Shown: positions 15,279 to 27,276 of the stretch, in pieces
Layout of the letters: the number at the start of each line of letters is the position of its first letter
Numbering within the stretch: the stretch's first letter is position 1
NCBI RefSeq assembly: GCF_014042015.1
Contig: NZ_CP059493.1
Location: forward strand, 62,001-126,000
DNA from: Actinotalea sp. JY-7876
Lineage (GTDB): Bacteria; Actinomycetota; Actinomycetes; Actinomycetales; Cellulomonadaceae
Length of the DNA: 64,000 nt
Reading direction: 5' to 3'
Program-made: the position numbers and the translations under genes
The notes under the pieces: model-generated
The model's input: only the letters and a program-made list of their open reading frames with translations
The model's database searches: none
Told to the model about the DNA's origin: nothing

Positions 15279-15830
15279 ATGAGCGACACGCGCGACACCC
15301 CCTACCGCGTCATGACCGTCTGCACCGGCAACATCTGCCGGTCCCCCATGGCCGAGGTCGTCCTGCGCGAACGGTTCGCGGAGGCGGGCCTGGCGGACGA
15401 CGTCGTCGTCGACTCGACGGGCGTCAGCGACGAGGAGCAAGGGAACCCGATCGACCCGCGGGCACGCCGGGTGCTGGCCGCGCACGGTTACCCCGTCCCC
15501 GAGCACCGGGCCCGGCAGGTGCGCCCGGCAGACCTGGCGGAGCGCGACCTCGTGCTCCCGATGACGGCGTCCCACGCCTCCGCGCTGCGCCGGCTCGCGC
15601 GCGGCGACGCCGCCCTCGCCGAGCGCATCCGCATGTTCCGCACGTTCGACCCCGCGGCGCCGCGGGGCGGGCCCGAGCACCTGCTCGACGTCGACGACCC
15701 CTGGTACGGCGAGGAGTCGGGGTTCGAGGTCACGCTCGCGGAGGTCGAGGCCGCGGCCGACGGCGTCGTCGACCACGTGCTCGCGGCGCTCGGGCGGGAG
15801 CGGGCACGTCCGGGGGCCGGGCTACGTTGA
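15279..15830 (+). CDS. Low-molecular-weight protein-tyrosine phosphatase
   Basis: The P-loop C-x5-R is VCTGNICRSPMAE near the N-terminus and the catalytic Asp is in DVDDPWYGEESGF near the C-terminus, the canonical arrangement for this family; length 183 is normal. It removes phosphate from protein tyrosines (or phosphoarginine in some relatives). GACAAT (15267-15272) ends 6 bases before the ATG, consistent with a leaderless transcript. No kinase is adjacent. Confidence 0.93.
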   Translation: MSDTRDTPYRVMTVCTGNICRSPMAEVVLRERFAEAGLADDVVVDSTGVSDEEQGNPIDPRARRVLAAHGYPVPEHRARQVRPADLAERDLVLPMTASHASALRRLARGDAALAERIRMFRTFDPAAPRGGPEHLLDVDDPWYGEESGFEVTLAEVEAAADGVVDHVLAALGRERARPGAGLR

Positions 15831-15876
15831 CCCGACGAGGCGCCCGACAGCCTCGCCCCCGGCCCGAGGAGCTGCC

Positions 15877-16296
15877 ATGAAGTGCCCCATCGACGGAGTC
15901 GACCTCGTCATGTCCGAGCGGCAGGGGGTCGAGATCGACTACTGCCCCACGTGCCGCGGTGTGTGGCTGGACCGCGGCGAGCTCGACAAGATCCTCGACC
16001 GCGCCGCCACGCAGGCGCCGGCGGTCGCGCCGGAGCCGGTCACCGCCTACGTCCCGCCGACGACTCCCTCGTCCGTCCAGGACCTTCCTCCGCAGGTCCC
16101 GGCCTACGGCGCTCCCGGGCCCGGCTACCGGGACGACCGCGGCTACCGCGACGACCGGGGCTACCGCGACGACCGCGGCTACGACGACGACCGTCGCCAC
16201 CGCTCGGACTACGACCCGCGCAAGGACCCGCGCAGCCCTTACTACCGCAAGAAGAAGCGCGAGTCGTGGCTCAGCGACATCCTCGACTTCGACTGA
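15877..16296 (+). CDS. TFIIB-type zinc-ribbon protein with a Tyr/Arg/Asp repeat tail
   Basis: The 139-residue protein starts MKCPIDGVDLVMSERQGVEI. CP...YCPTCRGVWLDRGELDKIL is a zf-TFIIB-type ribbon. The second half is low complexity: GYRDDR repeated, then a very basic end (PYYRKKKRESWLSDILDFD). Proteins of this type are common in actinobacteria without known function; nucleic acid or protein binding is likely. GGAGCTGCC lies before the ATG. Confidence 0.8.
   Translation: MKCPIDGVDLVMSERQGVEIDYCPTCRGVWLDRGELDKILDRAATQAPAVAPEPVTAYVPPTTPSSVQDLPPQVPAYGAPGPGYRDDRGYRDDRGYRDDRGYDDDRRHRSDYDPRKDPRSPYYRKKKRESWLSDILDFD
16123..16194 (+). repeat. Four 18-bp tandem repeats inside the zinc-ribbon gene
   Basis: Units at 16123, 16141, 16159 and 16177, each near GGCTACCGCGACGACCG, encode GYRDDR three times and GYDDDR once. 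The unit is a multiple of three, so copy-number change would keep the frame. Confidence 0.85.
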
Positions 16297-16335
16297 CGGC
16301 GACATCGCCCCGGTGCGGCGCGCGAGGATGACCGC

Positions 16336-17505
16336 ATGAAGGTCTCGCGCCGCTCGCACGTCACGCCGTTCGCCGTGATGGAGGTGCTCGCCGCCGCGAA
16401 CGCGCGCCGCGACGCTGGGGCCTCGATCGTCAACCTGTGCGTCGGCCAGCCGCTGCACGGGGCGTCGCCGGTCGTCCGGGAGCACGCGGCGGCGCTGCTG
16501 GCCGCGGGCGACGTCGGCTACACCGAGGCGGTCGGCGCTCCGGCGCTGCGCCGCGCCGTGGCCGAGCACTACCGGCGCTGGTACGACGTCGACGTCGACC
16601 CGGCCCGCGTGGCCATCACCACCGGGTCGTCGGGGGGCTTCCTGCTCGCCTTCCTCGCGGCGTTCGACCCCGGCGACCGCGTGGCGCTCGCGCGTCCCGG
16701 CTACCCCGCGTACAAGAACATCCTGCGCTCGCTCGGCGTCGAGGTCGTCGAGCTGGCCTGCGGCGCGGAGTCCCGGTACCAGCCCACCGTCGACCAGCTC
16801 ATGGCGGCGTACTACGACGGCGGCCTGGACGGCGTCGTCGTGGCCAGCCCGGCCAACCCGACGGGCACCATGCTCGCGCCGGCGGAGCTCGCGGCGCTCG
16901 AGCGGTGGTGCGCCCAGTTCGACGTCCGGCTGGTCAGCGACGAGATCTACCACGGCATCACGTACGACGGCGGCGTCGGGGCGACGGCCGCGGGAGCCAC
17001 CGAGGCGGGCGCCGTCGTCGTGTCGTCGTTCTCCAAGTACTGGGCGATGACCGGGTGGCGTCTCGGGTGGCTCGTCCTGCCGCCGGACCTCGTGGCGCCG
17101 GTCGACGCGCTCGCGGGCAACGTCGCGCTGTCCCCGCCGGGGCTGGCGCAGCACGCCGCCCTTGCGGCGCTCACACCCCAGGGCTACGCGGCTGCGGAGG
17201 CGGAGGTCGCGACGTACCGCGCGTCGCGCGAGCTGCTGCTGCGCCGGCTGCCCGAGCTGGGCTGGCGGGTCGCGCCGCCCGACGGCGCGTTCTACCTCTA
17301 CGCCGACGTGTCGGACTCGGGGCTCGACTCGGTGACCTGGTGCGCGCGGCTGCTCGACGAGGCCGGCGTCGCGCTGACGCCCGGCACGGACTTCGACGCG
17401 GTCGACGGCGACGGCTGGGTCCGGCTCGCGTTCGCGTCCCCGCCCGACGTCGTCGACGAGGCCGTCGACCGCATCGTCGCGTGGCAGGCGACGCTGCGGC
17501 CCTGA
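16336..17505 (+). CDS. Class I/II PLP-dependent aminotransferase
   Basis: The 389-residue product has the fold-type I aminotransferase signatures: LCVGQPLHGASP near the N-terminus, YPAYKNILRSLGVEV, SPANPTGTMLAPAEL, the PLP lysine in VVVSSFSKYWAMTGWRLGW and the C-terminal VRLAFASPP. Closest in style to AspC/MalY-like aminotransferases used for branched-chain, aspartate or aromatic amino acids; the substrate cannot be assigned. It lies just upstream of the glycine riboswitch but is probably a separate unit. Confidence 0.9.
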   Translation: MKVSRRSHVTPFAVMEVLAAANARRDAGASIVNLCVGQPLHGASPVVREHAAALLAAGDVGYTEAVGAPALRRAVAEHYRRWYDVDVDPARVAITTGSSGGFLLAFLAAFDPGDRVALARPGYPAYKNILRSLGVEVVELACGAESRYQPTVDQLMAAYYDGGLDGVVVASPANPTGTMLAPAELAALERWCAQFDVRLVSDEIYHGITYDGGVGATAAGATEAGAVVVSSFSKYWAMTGWRLGWLVLPPDLVAPVDALAGNVALSPPGLAQHAALAALTPQGYAAAEAEVATYRASRELLLRRLPELGWRVAPPDGAFYLYADVSDSGLDSVTWCARLLDEAGVALTPGTDFDAVDGDGWVRLAFASPPDVVDEAVDRIVAWQATLRP

Positions 17506-17594
17506 GCGGACGCGGCGCCGGCGTCGGTGGACCCCCCTCGGCATGCGGCCGGGTGCGGTCTACGCTGGCCCCACAACCGAACACGCTGCTCGAG

Positions 17595-17810
17595 CTGCGG
17601 TGGGAGAGCTCGCGACCCCGGTCGCGACGCCGAAGGAGCAAGGCCCTCCCCGGGAATCTCTCAGGCCCACGTACCGCCGCAGCGAGGCAACTCTGGAAAG
17701 CGACCCGTCGGCCCTGCCGCCCGGTCCACCGACGGTGCACGTCGCTCGCCCCCGGGCGTGCGGCCAAACTCTCAGGTCAGGGCCCCGGCCCACGATGACA
17801 GAGCGGGGAG
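17595..17810 (+). promoter_or_regulatory. gcvT riboswitch: Tandem glycine riboswitch
   Basis: Aptamer I: GCTGCGG...CCGCAGC outer stem, GGGAGAG (17602-17608), GCCGAAGGAGCAA (17630-17642) and AATCTCTCAGGC (17655-17666). Aptamer II: ACTCTGGAAAG (17690-17700), ACCGACGGTGCAC (17728-17740), AACTCTCAGGT (17766-17776) and GACAGAG (17797-17803). These are the conserved glycine aptamer elements, repeated as usual in tandem. TACGCT (17561-17566) is a plausible -10. It lies just before gcvP, so glycine should turn on the cleavage system. Confidence 0.92.
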
Positions 17811-17858
17811 GCCCAGCCACCGTCCGGCATGTCCGGGCACGTCATCGGAGCCGCCCGC

Positions 17859-20701
<2,843 letters not shown>

Positions 20702-20705
<4 letters not shown>

Positions 20706-21895
20706 GCAACCCCGAGTCCCCCGAGGCCACCACGGCGACGGAGCCCGCCCGCCCGGGCCCGCTCGACGCCGAGCACGTCGCGCTCGGCGCGACGATGACG
20801 CCGTTCGCCGGGTGGTCGATGCCCCTGCGCTACACCTCCGACCTGGCCGAGCACCGCGCGGTCCGCGAGGCCGCCGGGCTCTTCGACCTCTCGCACATGG
20901 GCGAGATCCGGGTCGCGGGTGCCGGCGCGGGCGCGGCGCTCGACCGGGCGCTCGTCGGGCACCTGTCGGCGCTCGCCGTCGGGCGGGCGCGCTACACGAT
21001 GCTGTGCGCCGAGGACGGCGGCGTGATCGACGACCTCGTCGTCTATCGCCGCGCGGACGACGACTTCCTGGTCGTCGCGAACGCGTCCAACGCGGACGTC
21101 GTGCTCGCCGAGCTCGAGGCGCGCTGCACCGGACCCGACGTCGAGGTCGCGGACGAGTCCGCCGCCACGGCGCTCGTCGCCGTGCAGGGCCCGGCGGCCG
21201 AGGCGATCGTGACGGCGCTGGTCCCCGACGAGGCCGAGCGCGCCGCCGTCGCGGACCTGCGGTACTACGCGGCGACGACGGCCACGCTCGCGGCCGACGG
21301 CGGCGTCGTCGTCGCCATGGTGGCGCGCACCGGCTACACGGGCGAGGACGGGTTCGAGCTGTTCCTCCCGGCCGGCGACGCCCCGGCCGTGTGGCGCTCG
21401 CTGCTCGCCGCGGGGCAGCCGGCGGGCCTCGTGCCCGCGGGCCTGGCGGCGCGCGACAGCCTGCGCCTCGAGGCGGGCATGCCGCTGTACGGCCACGAGC
21501 TGGACCGCACGACGGCGCCGCACGACGCCGGCCTCGGCCGCGTGGTGCGGCTCGACAAGGTCGACGCCGAGGGGGAGCCGGTGCCGTTCGTCGGGCGGGA
21601 GCCGCTGCGGGCCCGGGCGGGCGCCCAGCCCTCGCGGGTGCTCGTGGGCCTCGAAGGGCTCGGCCGCCGGGCCGCCCGTCACGGCTACCCGGTGCTGACC
21701 GAGAGCGGCATCCGGGCCGGGTACGTCACCTCGGGCGGGCCGTCGCCCACCCTCGGCCACCCGATCGCGATGGCGTACGTGACGCCCGAGGTGTGCGCGC
21801 CCGGGACCGAGCTCGTCGTCGACGTGCGCGGGCGGCACGAGCCGGTGCGGGTCGTCGCCCTGCCCTTCTACCGCCGTCCCAGCAGCAGCACCTGA
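20702..21895 (+). CDS. gcvT: Aminomethyltransferase, glycine cleavage T protein
   Basis: GTG 20702 overlaps the gcvP stop; 397 residues. Signatures: [46 protein letters not shown] and [13 protein letters not shown], all typical of GcvT. It transfers the methylene carbon from the aminomethyl-lipoyl H protein to tetrahydrofolate and releases ammonia. The N-terminal 20 residues are a disordered Pro/Glu/Thr extension. Confidence 0.96.
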
Positions 21896-21963
21896 GACCC
21901 GGCGGGCCGGCGCCGGCCCGCCACCACCACCCGGCACGCCGCCGTCGACCCGAGGAGACCTCC

Positions 21964-22335
21964 GTGAGCGCGATCCCGACCGAGCTGCAGTACACCGCCG
22001 AGCACGAGTGGCTCACGACCGGGGACCCCGCCACGATCGGCGTGACGGCCACCGCCGCGGACGCGCTCGGCGACGTCGTCTACCTCGAGCTGCCCGAGGT
22101 CGGGTCGCAGGTGACGGCGGGCGCCGTGTGCGGGGAGATCGAGTCCACCAAGTCGGTGTCGGAGATCTACTCCCCGGTGACCGGCACCGTCGTGGCCGTC
22201 AACGACGACGCCGTCGCCGACCCCGCGCTCGTCAACTCCGACCCGTACGGCCGCGGGTGGCTCCTGCGCGTCGAGGTCGTCGCGACGGGTCCGCTGCTGA
22301 GCGCGCAGGAGTACGCCGAGCTCGTCGAGGGCTGA
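21964..22335 (+). CDS. gcvH: Glycine cleavage H protein
   Basis: A 123-residue lipoyl carrier with the lipoylation site [17 protein letters not shown] and C-terminal [11 protein letters not shown], as in all GcvH. GAGGAG lies before the GTG start. It shuttles the aminomethyl group between P, T and the L protein. The L protein (dihydrolipoamide dehydrogenase) gene is not in the window and presumably is shared with 2-oxoacid dehydrogenases. CGGGCC/GGCCCG just after the stop may be a terminator hairpin. Confidence 0.96.
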   Translation: MSAIPTELQYTAEHEWLTTGDPATIGVTATAADALGDVVYLELPEVGSQVTAGAVCGEIESTKSVSEIYSPVTGTVVAVNDDAVADPALVNSDPYGRGWLLRVEVVATGPLLSAQEYAELVEG

Positions 22336-22588
22336 CGGGCCGCGGAGGCCCGCGACGGGCTGCTCCGTCCGGGTGAACCGCCGACGCGGCCCGCGCGGCC
22401 CGGGCGCGGCTGTGACCTGCGCCTCCACATGATCTCGGGCCCCTAGCGGGCCGTCCGGACCCTCGCAAGGGTGACCGCGCGAGAAGTGGGGGTGAAAACC
22501 GCGTCATCACGGGTGAAGTCCGGGCTCTCTCCAGGTGTACCCGCACAATCGGCGCTCCCCACGGGGCACCGCGTCCCTGGAGGTCGGC

Positions 22589-22831
22589 ATGACCACGGAA
22601 GTGACGGATCTGCGCACCGTTCCCACGCAGCGCACCACGGAGCCGCTCACCCGGCGCGAGCGGGTGATCCTGTCCAACCTGGACGAGACGGTCACCCTCG
22701 AGGAGATCGCCGCCAAGCTCTTCGTCACGCGCAACACGGTGAAGTCGCAGGTCCGCAGCGTGTACCGCAAGCTCGGCGTCTCCACGCGGGCCGACGCGGT
22801 CGAGTGCGCCCGGCGGATCGGCCTGCGCTGA
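22589..22831 (+). CDS. Stand-alone LuxR-type helix-turn-helix regulator
   Basis: ATG 22589 with GGAGG six bases upstream gives 80 residues: LTRRERVILSNLDETVTLEE, then IAAKLFVTRNTVKSQVRSVYRKLG, a GerE/LuxR DNA-binding domain. There is no receiver or ligand domain. A 250-base intergenic region upstream contains two similar GGGTGAA(A/G) motifs (22491-22522 region) that could be operator or promoter sites. The target is unknown. Confidence 0.85.
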   Translation: MTTEVTDLRTVPTQRTTEPLTRRERVILSNLDETVTLEEIAAKLFVTRNTVKSQVRSVYRKLGVSTRADAVECARRIGLR

Positions 22832-22940
22832 GACCTGCCGGTCCGTGACGACGGCTCGAGTGGGAGCGACGGCGGCACGCAGGTAGTGTCGTGCGGTCAC
22901 ATCCCGGCCCCCTCGGGCCCGCGCGCGAGGCAGGTGGCAC

Positions 22941-23507
22941 GTGCCAGTGGACCGTCCGGACCGCACCGCCGCGGTCGACGAGCACTGGGCACCCGACCAC
23001 CTGGTCCTCGGCCGCACCGTCCTGAGCCGTGCGGGCCGGCTCCTCGTGGAGCGCGACGCCCAGGGTGGCGTCCTCACCACCTCGCCGCTCGCGGGCATGG
23101 CCGCCGTCGAGCAGCGGTACCCCGCCTGGGCGCTGGGGCCGTTCGGCCGCATCGAGCCCGAGGCGGCGCTGCCCGCCCAGCCCGGCGTGTACGCCCTGAG
23201 CTCCCAGGGCGTGGTCCGGTACGTCGGCGCGTCCGGCGACCTGTCCCGCACCTTTGGGCACCGCGGCCTGGGCCACGTCTCGCGCCGCGACGCGCAGAAC
23301 GCGGGTCGCGAGGAGCTGTGCCGGCTCAACCGCCTGATCACCGCCGAGGCCCAGGCCGGCCGCACCGTGGACCTCTACGTCCTGCCGGTGGGCTCGGCGG
23401 GCAGGCTCTCCCGGCTGGTGCGCCGGCGGTCCGAGGAGGACGAGGCCACCGCGCTGGCCGCGGAGCTGGTGGGCGCCGCGAAGGGGTCCTGGCACCTGCC
23501 GACCTGA
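22941..23507 (+). CDS. GIY-YIG-like nuclease-domain protein
   Basis: The 188-residue product has PGVYALSSQGVVRYVGASGD, which fits the paired GIY and YIG strands, followed by LSRTFGHRGLGHVSRRD (Arg/His of the motif) and a later conserved-type Glu in EATALAAELVG. The N-terminal 75 residues are unique. The GIY-YIG family includes homing endonucleases, UvrC and small uncharacterised proteins; here catalysis is unproven. GTG start with GAGGCAGG upstream. Confidence 0.55.
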   Translation: MPVDRPDRTAAVDEHWAPDHLVLGRTVLSRAGRLLVERDAQGGVLTTSPLAGMAAVEQRYPAWALGPFGRIEPEAALPAQPGVYALSSQGVVRYVGASGDLSRTFGHRGLGHVSRRDAQNAGREELCRLNRLITAEAQAGRTVDLYVLPVGSAGRLSRLVRRRSEEDEATALAAELVGAAKGSWHLPT

Positions 23508-23550
23508 CCTCCGTGGGGCCGTGGGGCCCGGGGTCTGGGAGACTTCCGGC

Positions 23551-23988
23551 ATGCCGAGCAGCCCGCCCTCCGTGCTCGTGGTGGCGGCCGCCGTCGTCGA
23601 CGACCTCGACCGACCGCGCAGGCTCCTGGCGGCCCGGCGCAGCAAGCCGCTGTCCCTCGCGGGTCGCTGGGAGTTCCCCGGCGGCAAGGTGGACCCTGGG
23701 GAGACGCCCGTCGAGGCGCTGCACCGCGAGATCGGTGAGGAGCTCGGCGTCGAGATCACCCTCGGTGCCGAGCTGCCCGGTCCGGTCGACGGCGCGTGGC
23801 GTATCACGCACGGGTACCGGATGCGGATCTGGGCCGCGGCGGTGCTGCGCGGCGAGCCGCAGCCGCTCGTCGAGCACGACGCGCTGACCTGGCTCGAGCC
23901 GGGGCAGTGGCTCTCGGTCCCGTGGCTGGACCCCGACGTCCCGATCGTCTCGGCGCTCGCCGACCGCGCCGAGTCCGGCCTGCGCTGA
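23551..23988 (+). CDS. Nudix hydrolase, MutT-type
   Basis: A perfect Nudix box, with G-x5-E-x7-REUxEExGU read from GGKVDPGETPVEALH and REIGEELGV, in a 145-residue protein that opens VLVVAAAVVDD and carries WEFPGGKV. This resembles MutT/8-oxo-dGTP diphosphatases that sanitise oxidised nucleotides. The ATG follows GAGACT by 6 bases and may be leaderless. Substrate inferred from overall style. Confidence 0.88.
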   Translation: MPSSPPSVLVVAAAVVDDLDRPRRLLAARRSKPLSLAGRWEFPGGKVDPGETPVEALHREIGEELGVEITLGAELPGPVDGAWRITHGYRMRIWAAAVLRGEPQPLVEHDALTWLEPGQWLSVPWLDPDVPIVSALADRAESGLR

Positions 23989-24316
23989 CGCCGACGGCCC
24001 ACGGGTGCCGACGCCGCCCTCACCCGGGCTGACGCGCATGGCGCGGGGCCGTGCGGGCGCACCGACCGCCTCGCTCGCCGGCCGCGGCGCGGGTCCGTGC
24101 GGCCCGTGTGACCACAGTGGCTGATGTGACGTGAGGGATTCACATGGGCCCCATCGGTCCCACCAGTCACCTGCTCCGCACGGAAGCGCACCGCCAGCGG
24201 CCGGTCACGCGCAGGGCGGGGCGGGCAGGACGGGTGGCCCGTGCGGGGCGGGCGCGGGTCGGCGGTGGGGCCGGCGTGCGGGCCGGTGCGGGTGGGCGGG
24301 GGCGCGGGGAGGGCGG
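23989..24316. other. 328-base intergenic region, no credible gene
   Basis: The stretch is between a + strand stop and a - strand stop. It contains an imperfect dyad ATGTGA (24124-24129) / TCACAT (24140-24145) and then G-rich low-complexity sequence. An open frame from 24144 is Arg/Gly-rich and overlaps the VOC gene; it looks non-coding. No promoter or RNA family is recognised. Confidence 0.5.
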
Positions 24317-24697
24317 TCAGGGCCAGAGGCGTGCGGAGGTGCGGAACTCCTCCGGGTCGCTGTGGACGGGGATCACGCAGACGAGGTGGCCGCCGGGCAC
24401 GCGCAGGGTGCGCGAGCCCAGCCACCGGCCCACGTCGACCGCGCCCAGCGCGAGCAGGCGGTCGTGCTCGGCGTCGACGTCGTCGGTCTCGATGTCGAGG
24501 TGGTAGCGGGGTTCGGCGTCGACGGACTGCACCGCCGTCACCAGTGACGGGACCGCGCCGTGCAGCGTCGTGAACTCCGGTTCGCCGGGGGCGCTGGACG
24601 TCTCGACCCCCAGCGCGGCGGTCCAGAAGTCCAGGGCGGCGTCGACCCGCTCGCGCGGGACGTCGATCAGCAGGGTGGAGACACGGCTGCGGTGCAT
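24317..24697 (-). CDS. VOC-family (glyoxalase/bleomycin-resistance-like) protein
   Basis: ATG 24697 has GAGGAGG four bases upstream; the product is 126 residues. STLLIDVPRERVDAALDFWT, PRYHLDIETDDVDAEHDRL and GGHLVCVIPVHS match a single vicinal-oxygen-chelate domain with the usual beta-alpha-beta-beta-beta pattern and candidate metal ligands His and Glu. The substrate is unknown; such proteins are often dioxygenases, isomerases or drug binders. Confidence 0.8.
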   Translation of the reverse strand: MHRSRVSTLLIDVPRERVDAALDFWTAALGVETSSAPGEPEFTTLHGAVPSLVTAVQSVDAEPRYHLDIETDDVDAEHDRLLALGAVDVGRWLGSRTLRVPGGHLVCVIPVHSDPEEFRTSARLWP

Positions 24698-24749
24698 GCG
24701 ACCTCCTCGTCGACGGTCTCGAGCATGGCACGCGGCGTTACCGTGGGCC

Positions 24750-25136
24750 ATGGTCAAGGACCCGCTCCGCCGTCACGAGGCGGTGGCCGGCGCCGCCCGC
24801 GTCCACCGGCCCGATGCGGCGTCCGAGGCGAGCGTCACCCGCACGCTCCCGGCGCCGCCGGACGCCGTGACGCCGTGGCTCACCGACCCCGGGCGACGTC
24901 GGCGCTGGCTCGACGTGGACCCCGAGGTCCGCAGCGCGACCGCCGTGCGCTCGCTGCGCTGGGGCTGGCCGGACGGGACGCGCGTGACCCTCCGCGTCCT
25001 GCCGGCGCCCGGCGGCCGGACGCGCCTGTCGGTACGCCATCTCCTGCCCTCCGGCGCCGCGCCCGAGGCCGAGGCCGGGTGGGTCGAGCGCCTGGACCGC
25101 CTCGCCGCCGTCGTCGGGGACGGGTCCGCCGGGTAG
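24750..25136 (+). CDS. SRPBCC (AHSA1/START-like) domain protein
   Basis: A 128-residue product: TRTLPAPPDAVTPWLTDPGR, then RRRWLDVDPEV and a repeating beta pattern (TRVTLRVLPAPGGRTRLSVRH), ending in a helix (AEAGWVERLDRLAAVVGD). This is the AHSA1-like helix-grip layout. TACCGT (24739-24744) ends 5 bases before the ATG, suggesting a leaderless mRNA. Ligand unknown. Confidence 0.7.
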   Translation: MVKDPLRRHEAVAGAARVHRPDAASEASVTRTLPAPPDAVTPWLTDPGRRRRWLDVDPEVRSATAVRSLRWGWPDGTRVTLRVLPAPGGRTRLSVRHLLPSGAAPEAEAGWVERLDRLAAVVGDGSAG

Positions 25137-25179
25137 GTGTTCGGCGCGGGGCCGAGTCGCCGCGCGCGGGACGACCCGG

Positions 25180-26370
25180 TCAGGGCTCGACGAGCTCGAC
25201 CCGCAGGATCCGGTCGTCGCCGTCGCGCGACGGCGTGCCGCCCCAGGTCGCGCCGTCGGTGTTGGACGTCGTGATCCACAGCGCGCCGTCCGGGGCGACC
25301 TCGACGGTGCGGATGCGGCCCACCTCGCCGACGAGGTGCGCGCTCGGTTCGCCCGAGGCCCGCCCGCCGTCGACGGGTAGCCGCCAGAGCCGCTGCCCGC
25401 CCAGCGCGCCCATCCAGACCGCGCCGCCGGCGTAGGCGATGCCCGACGGCGAGGCGTCGTCGGGGTGGATCGTCACGATCGGTGGCTCGCCCGCGTCGCC
25501 CTCGGTGCCCTCCGACTCGGGCCAGCCGTAGTCGACGCCCGGGCGGATCACGTTGAGCTCGTCCCACGTCCGGTGACCCAGCTCGGAGGCGTACACCGTC
25601 CCGTCGGGCCCGAAGGCGATGCCCTGGACGTTGCGGTGCCCGGTGGACCAGATCGCGGTGCCCGACGGGTTGTCCGCCGGGATGCTGCCGTCCGTCGCGA
25701 TCCGCAGGATCTTCCCGTTGAGCGAGTCGGCGTCCGCGGCGTTCTCCGGCTCGAACGCGTCGCCGGTCCCGATCCACAGGTGCCCGTCCGGGCCGAGCTC
25801 GATGCGGCCGCCGTGGTGACGGTCGGCGGTCTCGATGCCGTCGAGCAGGACGGCCTCCTGCGTGAGGCCGCCGAGGTCCTCGTCGAGGCGCAGCGCCACG
25901 ACGCGGTTGGTCGGCGAGGCGGACACGTAGGCGTAGACCGTGCGGTCGGCGTCGAAGTCGGCGGACGCGACGATCCCGAGGAGCCCGCCCTCGGCGCTCA
26001 CCTCGACGCCGGGCACGACGCCGACGACGCTCGCTCGCCCTCCGCCGGCCGGCACGTGGGAGATCTCGCCCGCGGACCGGCTCGAGACCAGCGCGGAGCC
26101 GTCGGGCAGGAAGGTCAGTCCCCACGGCATCTCGAGCCCGGTCGCGATCTCGGTGACCTCGCCCAGGACCAGCGCCTCGTCCGTCGCGCCGCCCGCGCCC
26201 GCCGACGGCGCCGGACCGGGCGGCTCCGCGTCGACGGTGACCGCCGTGTCGCGCCCGGGTCCGGCGTCCTCGGCGGTGCACCCGGTCAGTCCCAGGACGA
26301 CCAGCGCGGCCACCGCCGCGGGTCCGGTCCGCGTGGTCCGCCCGTCGGCGGCCCGGCTCGCGACGCCCAT
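25180..26370 (-). CDS. PQQ-dependent sugar dehydrogenase-like lipoprotein
   Basis: The 396-residue product has a lipoprotein signal ending VVLGLTGC. The beta-propeller resembles soluble aldose sugar dehydrogenases (GdhB/YliI type): [66 protein letters not shown] and [10 protein letters not shown]. His in RHHGG is the usual catalytic position. It oxidises sugars at the cell surface if PQQ is available. The ATG overlaps the SDR stop, so it is the second gene of an operon. Confidence 0.88.
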   Translation of the reverse strand: MGVASRAADGRTTRTGPAAVAALVVLGLTGCTAEDAGPGRDTAVTVDAEPPGPAPSAGAGGATDEALVLGEVTEIATGLEMPWGLTFLPDGSALVSSRSAGEISHVPAGGGRASVVGVVPGVEVSAEGGLLGIVASADFDADRTVYAYVSASPTNRVVALRLDEDLGGLTQEAVLLDGIETADRHHGGRIELGPDGHLWIGTGDAFEPENAADADSLNGKILRIATDGSIPADNPSGTAIWSTGHRNVQGIAFGPDGTVYASELGHRTWDELNVIRPGVDYGWPESEGTEGDAGEPPIVTIHPDDASPSGIAYAGGAVWMGALGGQRLWRLPVDGGRASGEPSAHLVGEVGRIRTVEVAPDGALWITTSNTDGATWGGTPSRDGDDRILRVELVEP

Positions 26371-27119
26371 CAGACGCCCCTTCCGCCGAGGGTCGCCAGG
26401 ACGCCGTCGTACCGGCCGTCGGCCTCGGCGAACCGCAGGTGACGCACGCGCTCCACGAGCACCTCGGTGGCGTCCGGCTGGGTGCGCAGCAGGTGCATCA
26501 CCTCGTCGAGGAAGTCCTCGAGCGGCATCGCGGACTCGCGCTCCTCGCCTCCCATGAGCGGCGTGCGGACGGCCGGCGGGACCAGCTCCACGACCTCCAC
26601 GCCCGTGCCGGCCAGCTGGACGCGCAGGCTCTCGCTCAGGGAGTGGATCGCTGCCTTCGTCGCGCTGTAGGTGGGCGCCAGGGGCAGGGGCACGAACGCC
26701 AGCCCGGACGACACGGTCATCACCGTGGCCTCGGGCCGGCCGAGCAGGAAGGGCAGGAACCTGGCGATCAACCGCCGCGGCCCGAGCAGGTTCGTGGTGA
26801 TCGTGGCCTCGGCGACCGCGAGCGATGCCGGGTCGCGCAGGTCCTCGGCGACCATGATCCCCGCCATCGCCACGACGACGTCGAGGTCGGGGTGCGCCCG
26901 CGTGACGGTGTCGAAGGCGTCACGGATCGAGTCCGGGTCCGCGATGTCGAGCGTGACGGTGTCCATGCCGGGGTGCTCGGCGGCCAGGGCGTGCAGCTGG
27001 TCCGTCCGGCGTCCGGCGGCGACGACGGTGTTGCCGGCGTCGTGCAGGCGCACGGCCAGCCCGCGGCCGATGCCGGACGTCGCTCCGGCGACCAGGACGG
27101 TCCTCCCGGTGATCCTCAT
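26370..27119 (-). CDS. Short-chain dehydrogenase/reductase
   Basis: ATG 27119 gives a 249-residue classical SDR: cofactor motif [20 protein letters not shown], and catalytic Ser and Tyr-x-x-x-Lys in [28 protein letters not shown] lies before the start. It heads the unit that includes the sugar dehydrogenase. The divergent XRE-type regulator 157 bases away probably controls it, a pairing often seen in actinobacteria. Substrate unknown. Confidence 0.88.
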   Translation of the reverse strand: MRITGRTVLVAGATSGIGRGLAVRLHDAGNTVVAAGRRTDQLHALAAEHPGMDTVTLDIADPDSIRDAFDTVTRAHPDLDVVVAMAGIMVAEDLRDPASLAVAEATITTNLLGPRRLIARFLPFLLGRPEATVMTVSSGLAFVPLPLAPTYSATKAAIHSLSESLRVQLAGTGVEVVELVPPAVRTPLMGGEERESAMPLEDFLDEVMHLLRTQPDATEVLVERVRHLRFAEADGRYDGVLATLGGRGV

Positions 27120-27276
27120 GGCGTGCTCCTTGGGTGCGGCGGGCCAGCCTGCTCGGTCCGCGGTCGGTGGGGACACGTCCACGCTCGTCCCGCCGGCCGG
27201 CGGCCGGGAGAGCCCTGCCGAACCAGGGACCGGCGATCCCTTGCTGCGCGTGGTGCGGTGCCCGCACGATCGAGGC

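Noticed and set aside
24124-24145. CRP/GlxR-like site (TGTGA...TCACA)
   Set aside because: The half-sites are 10 bases apart instead of 6-7 and no gene start is suitably placed.
24131-24547. Plus-strand open frames over the VOC gene
   Set aside because: Arg/Gly-rich, overlap a well-supported minus-strand gene and have no family features.
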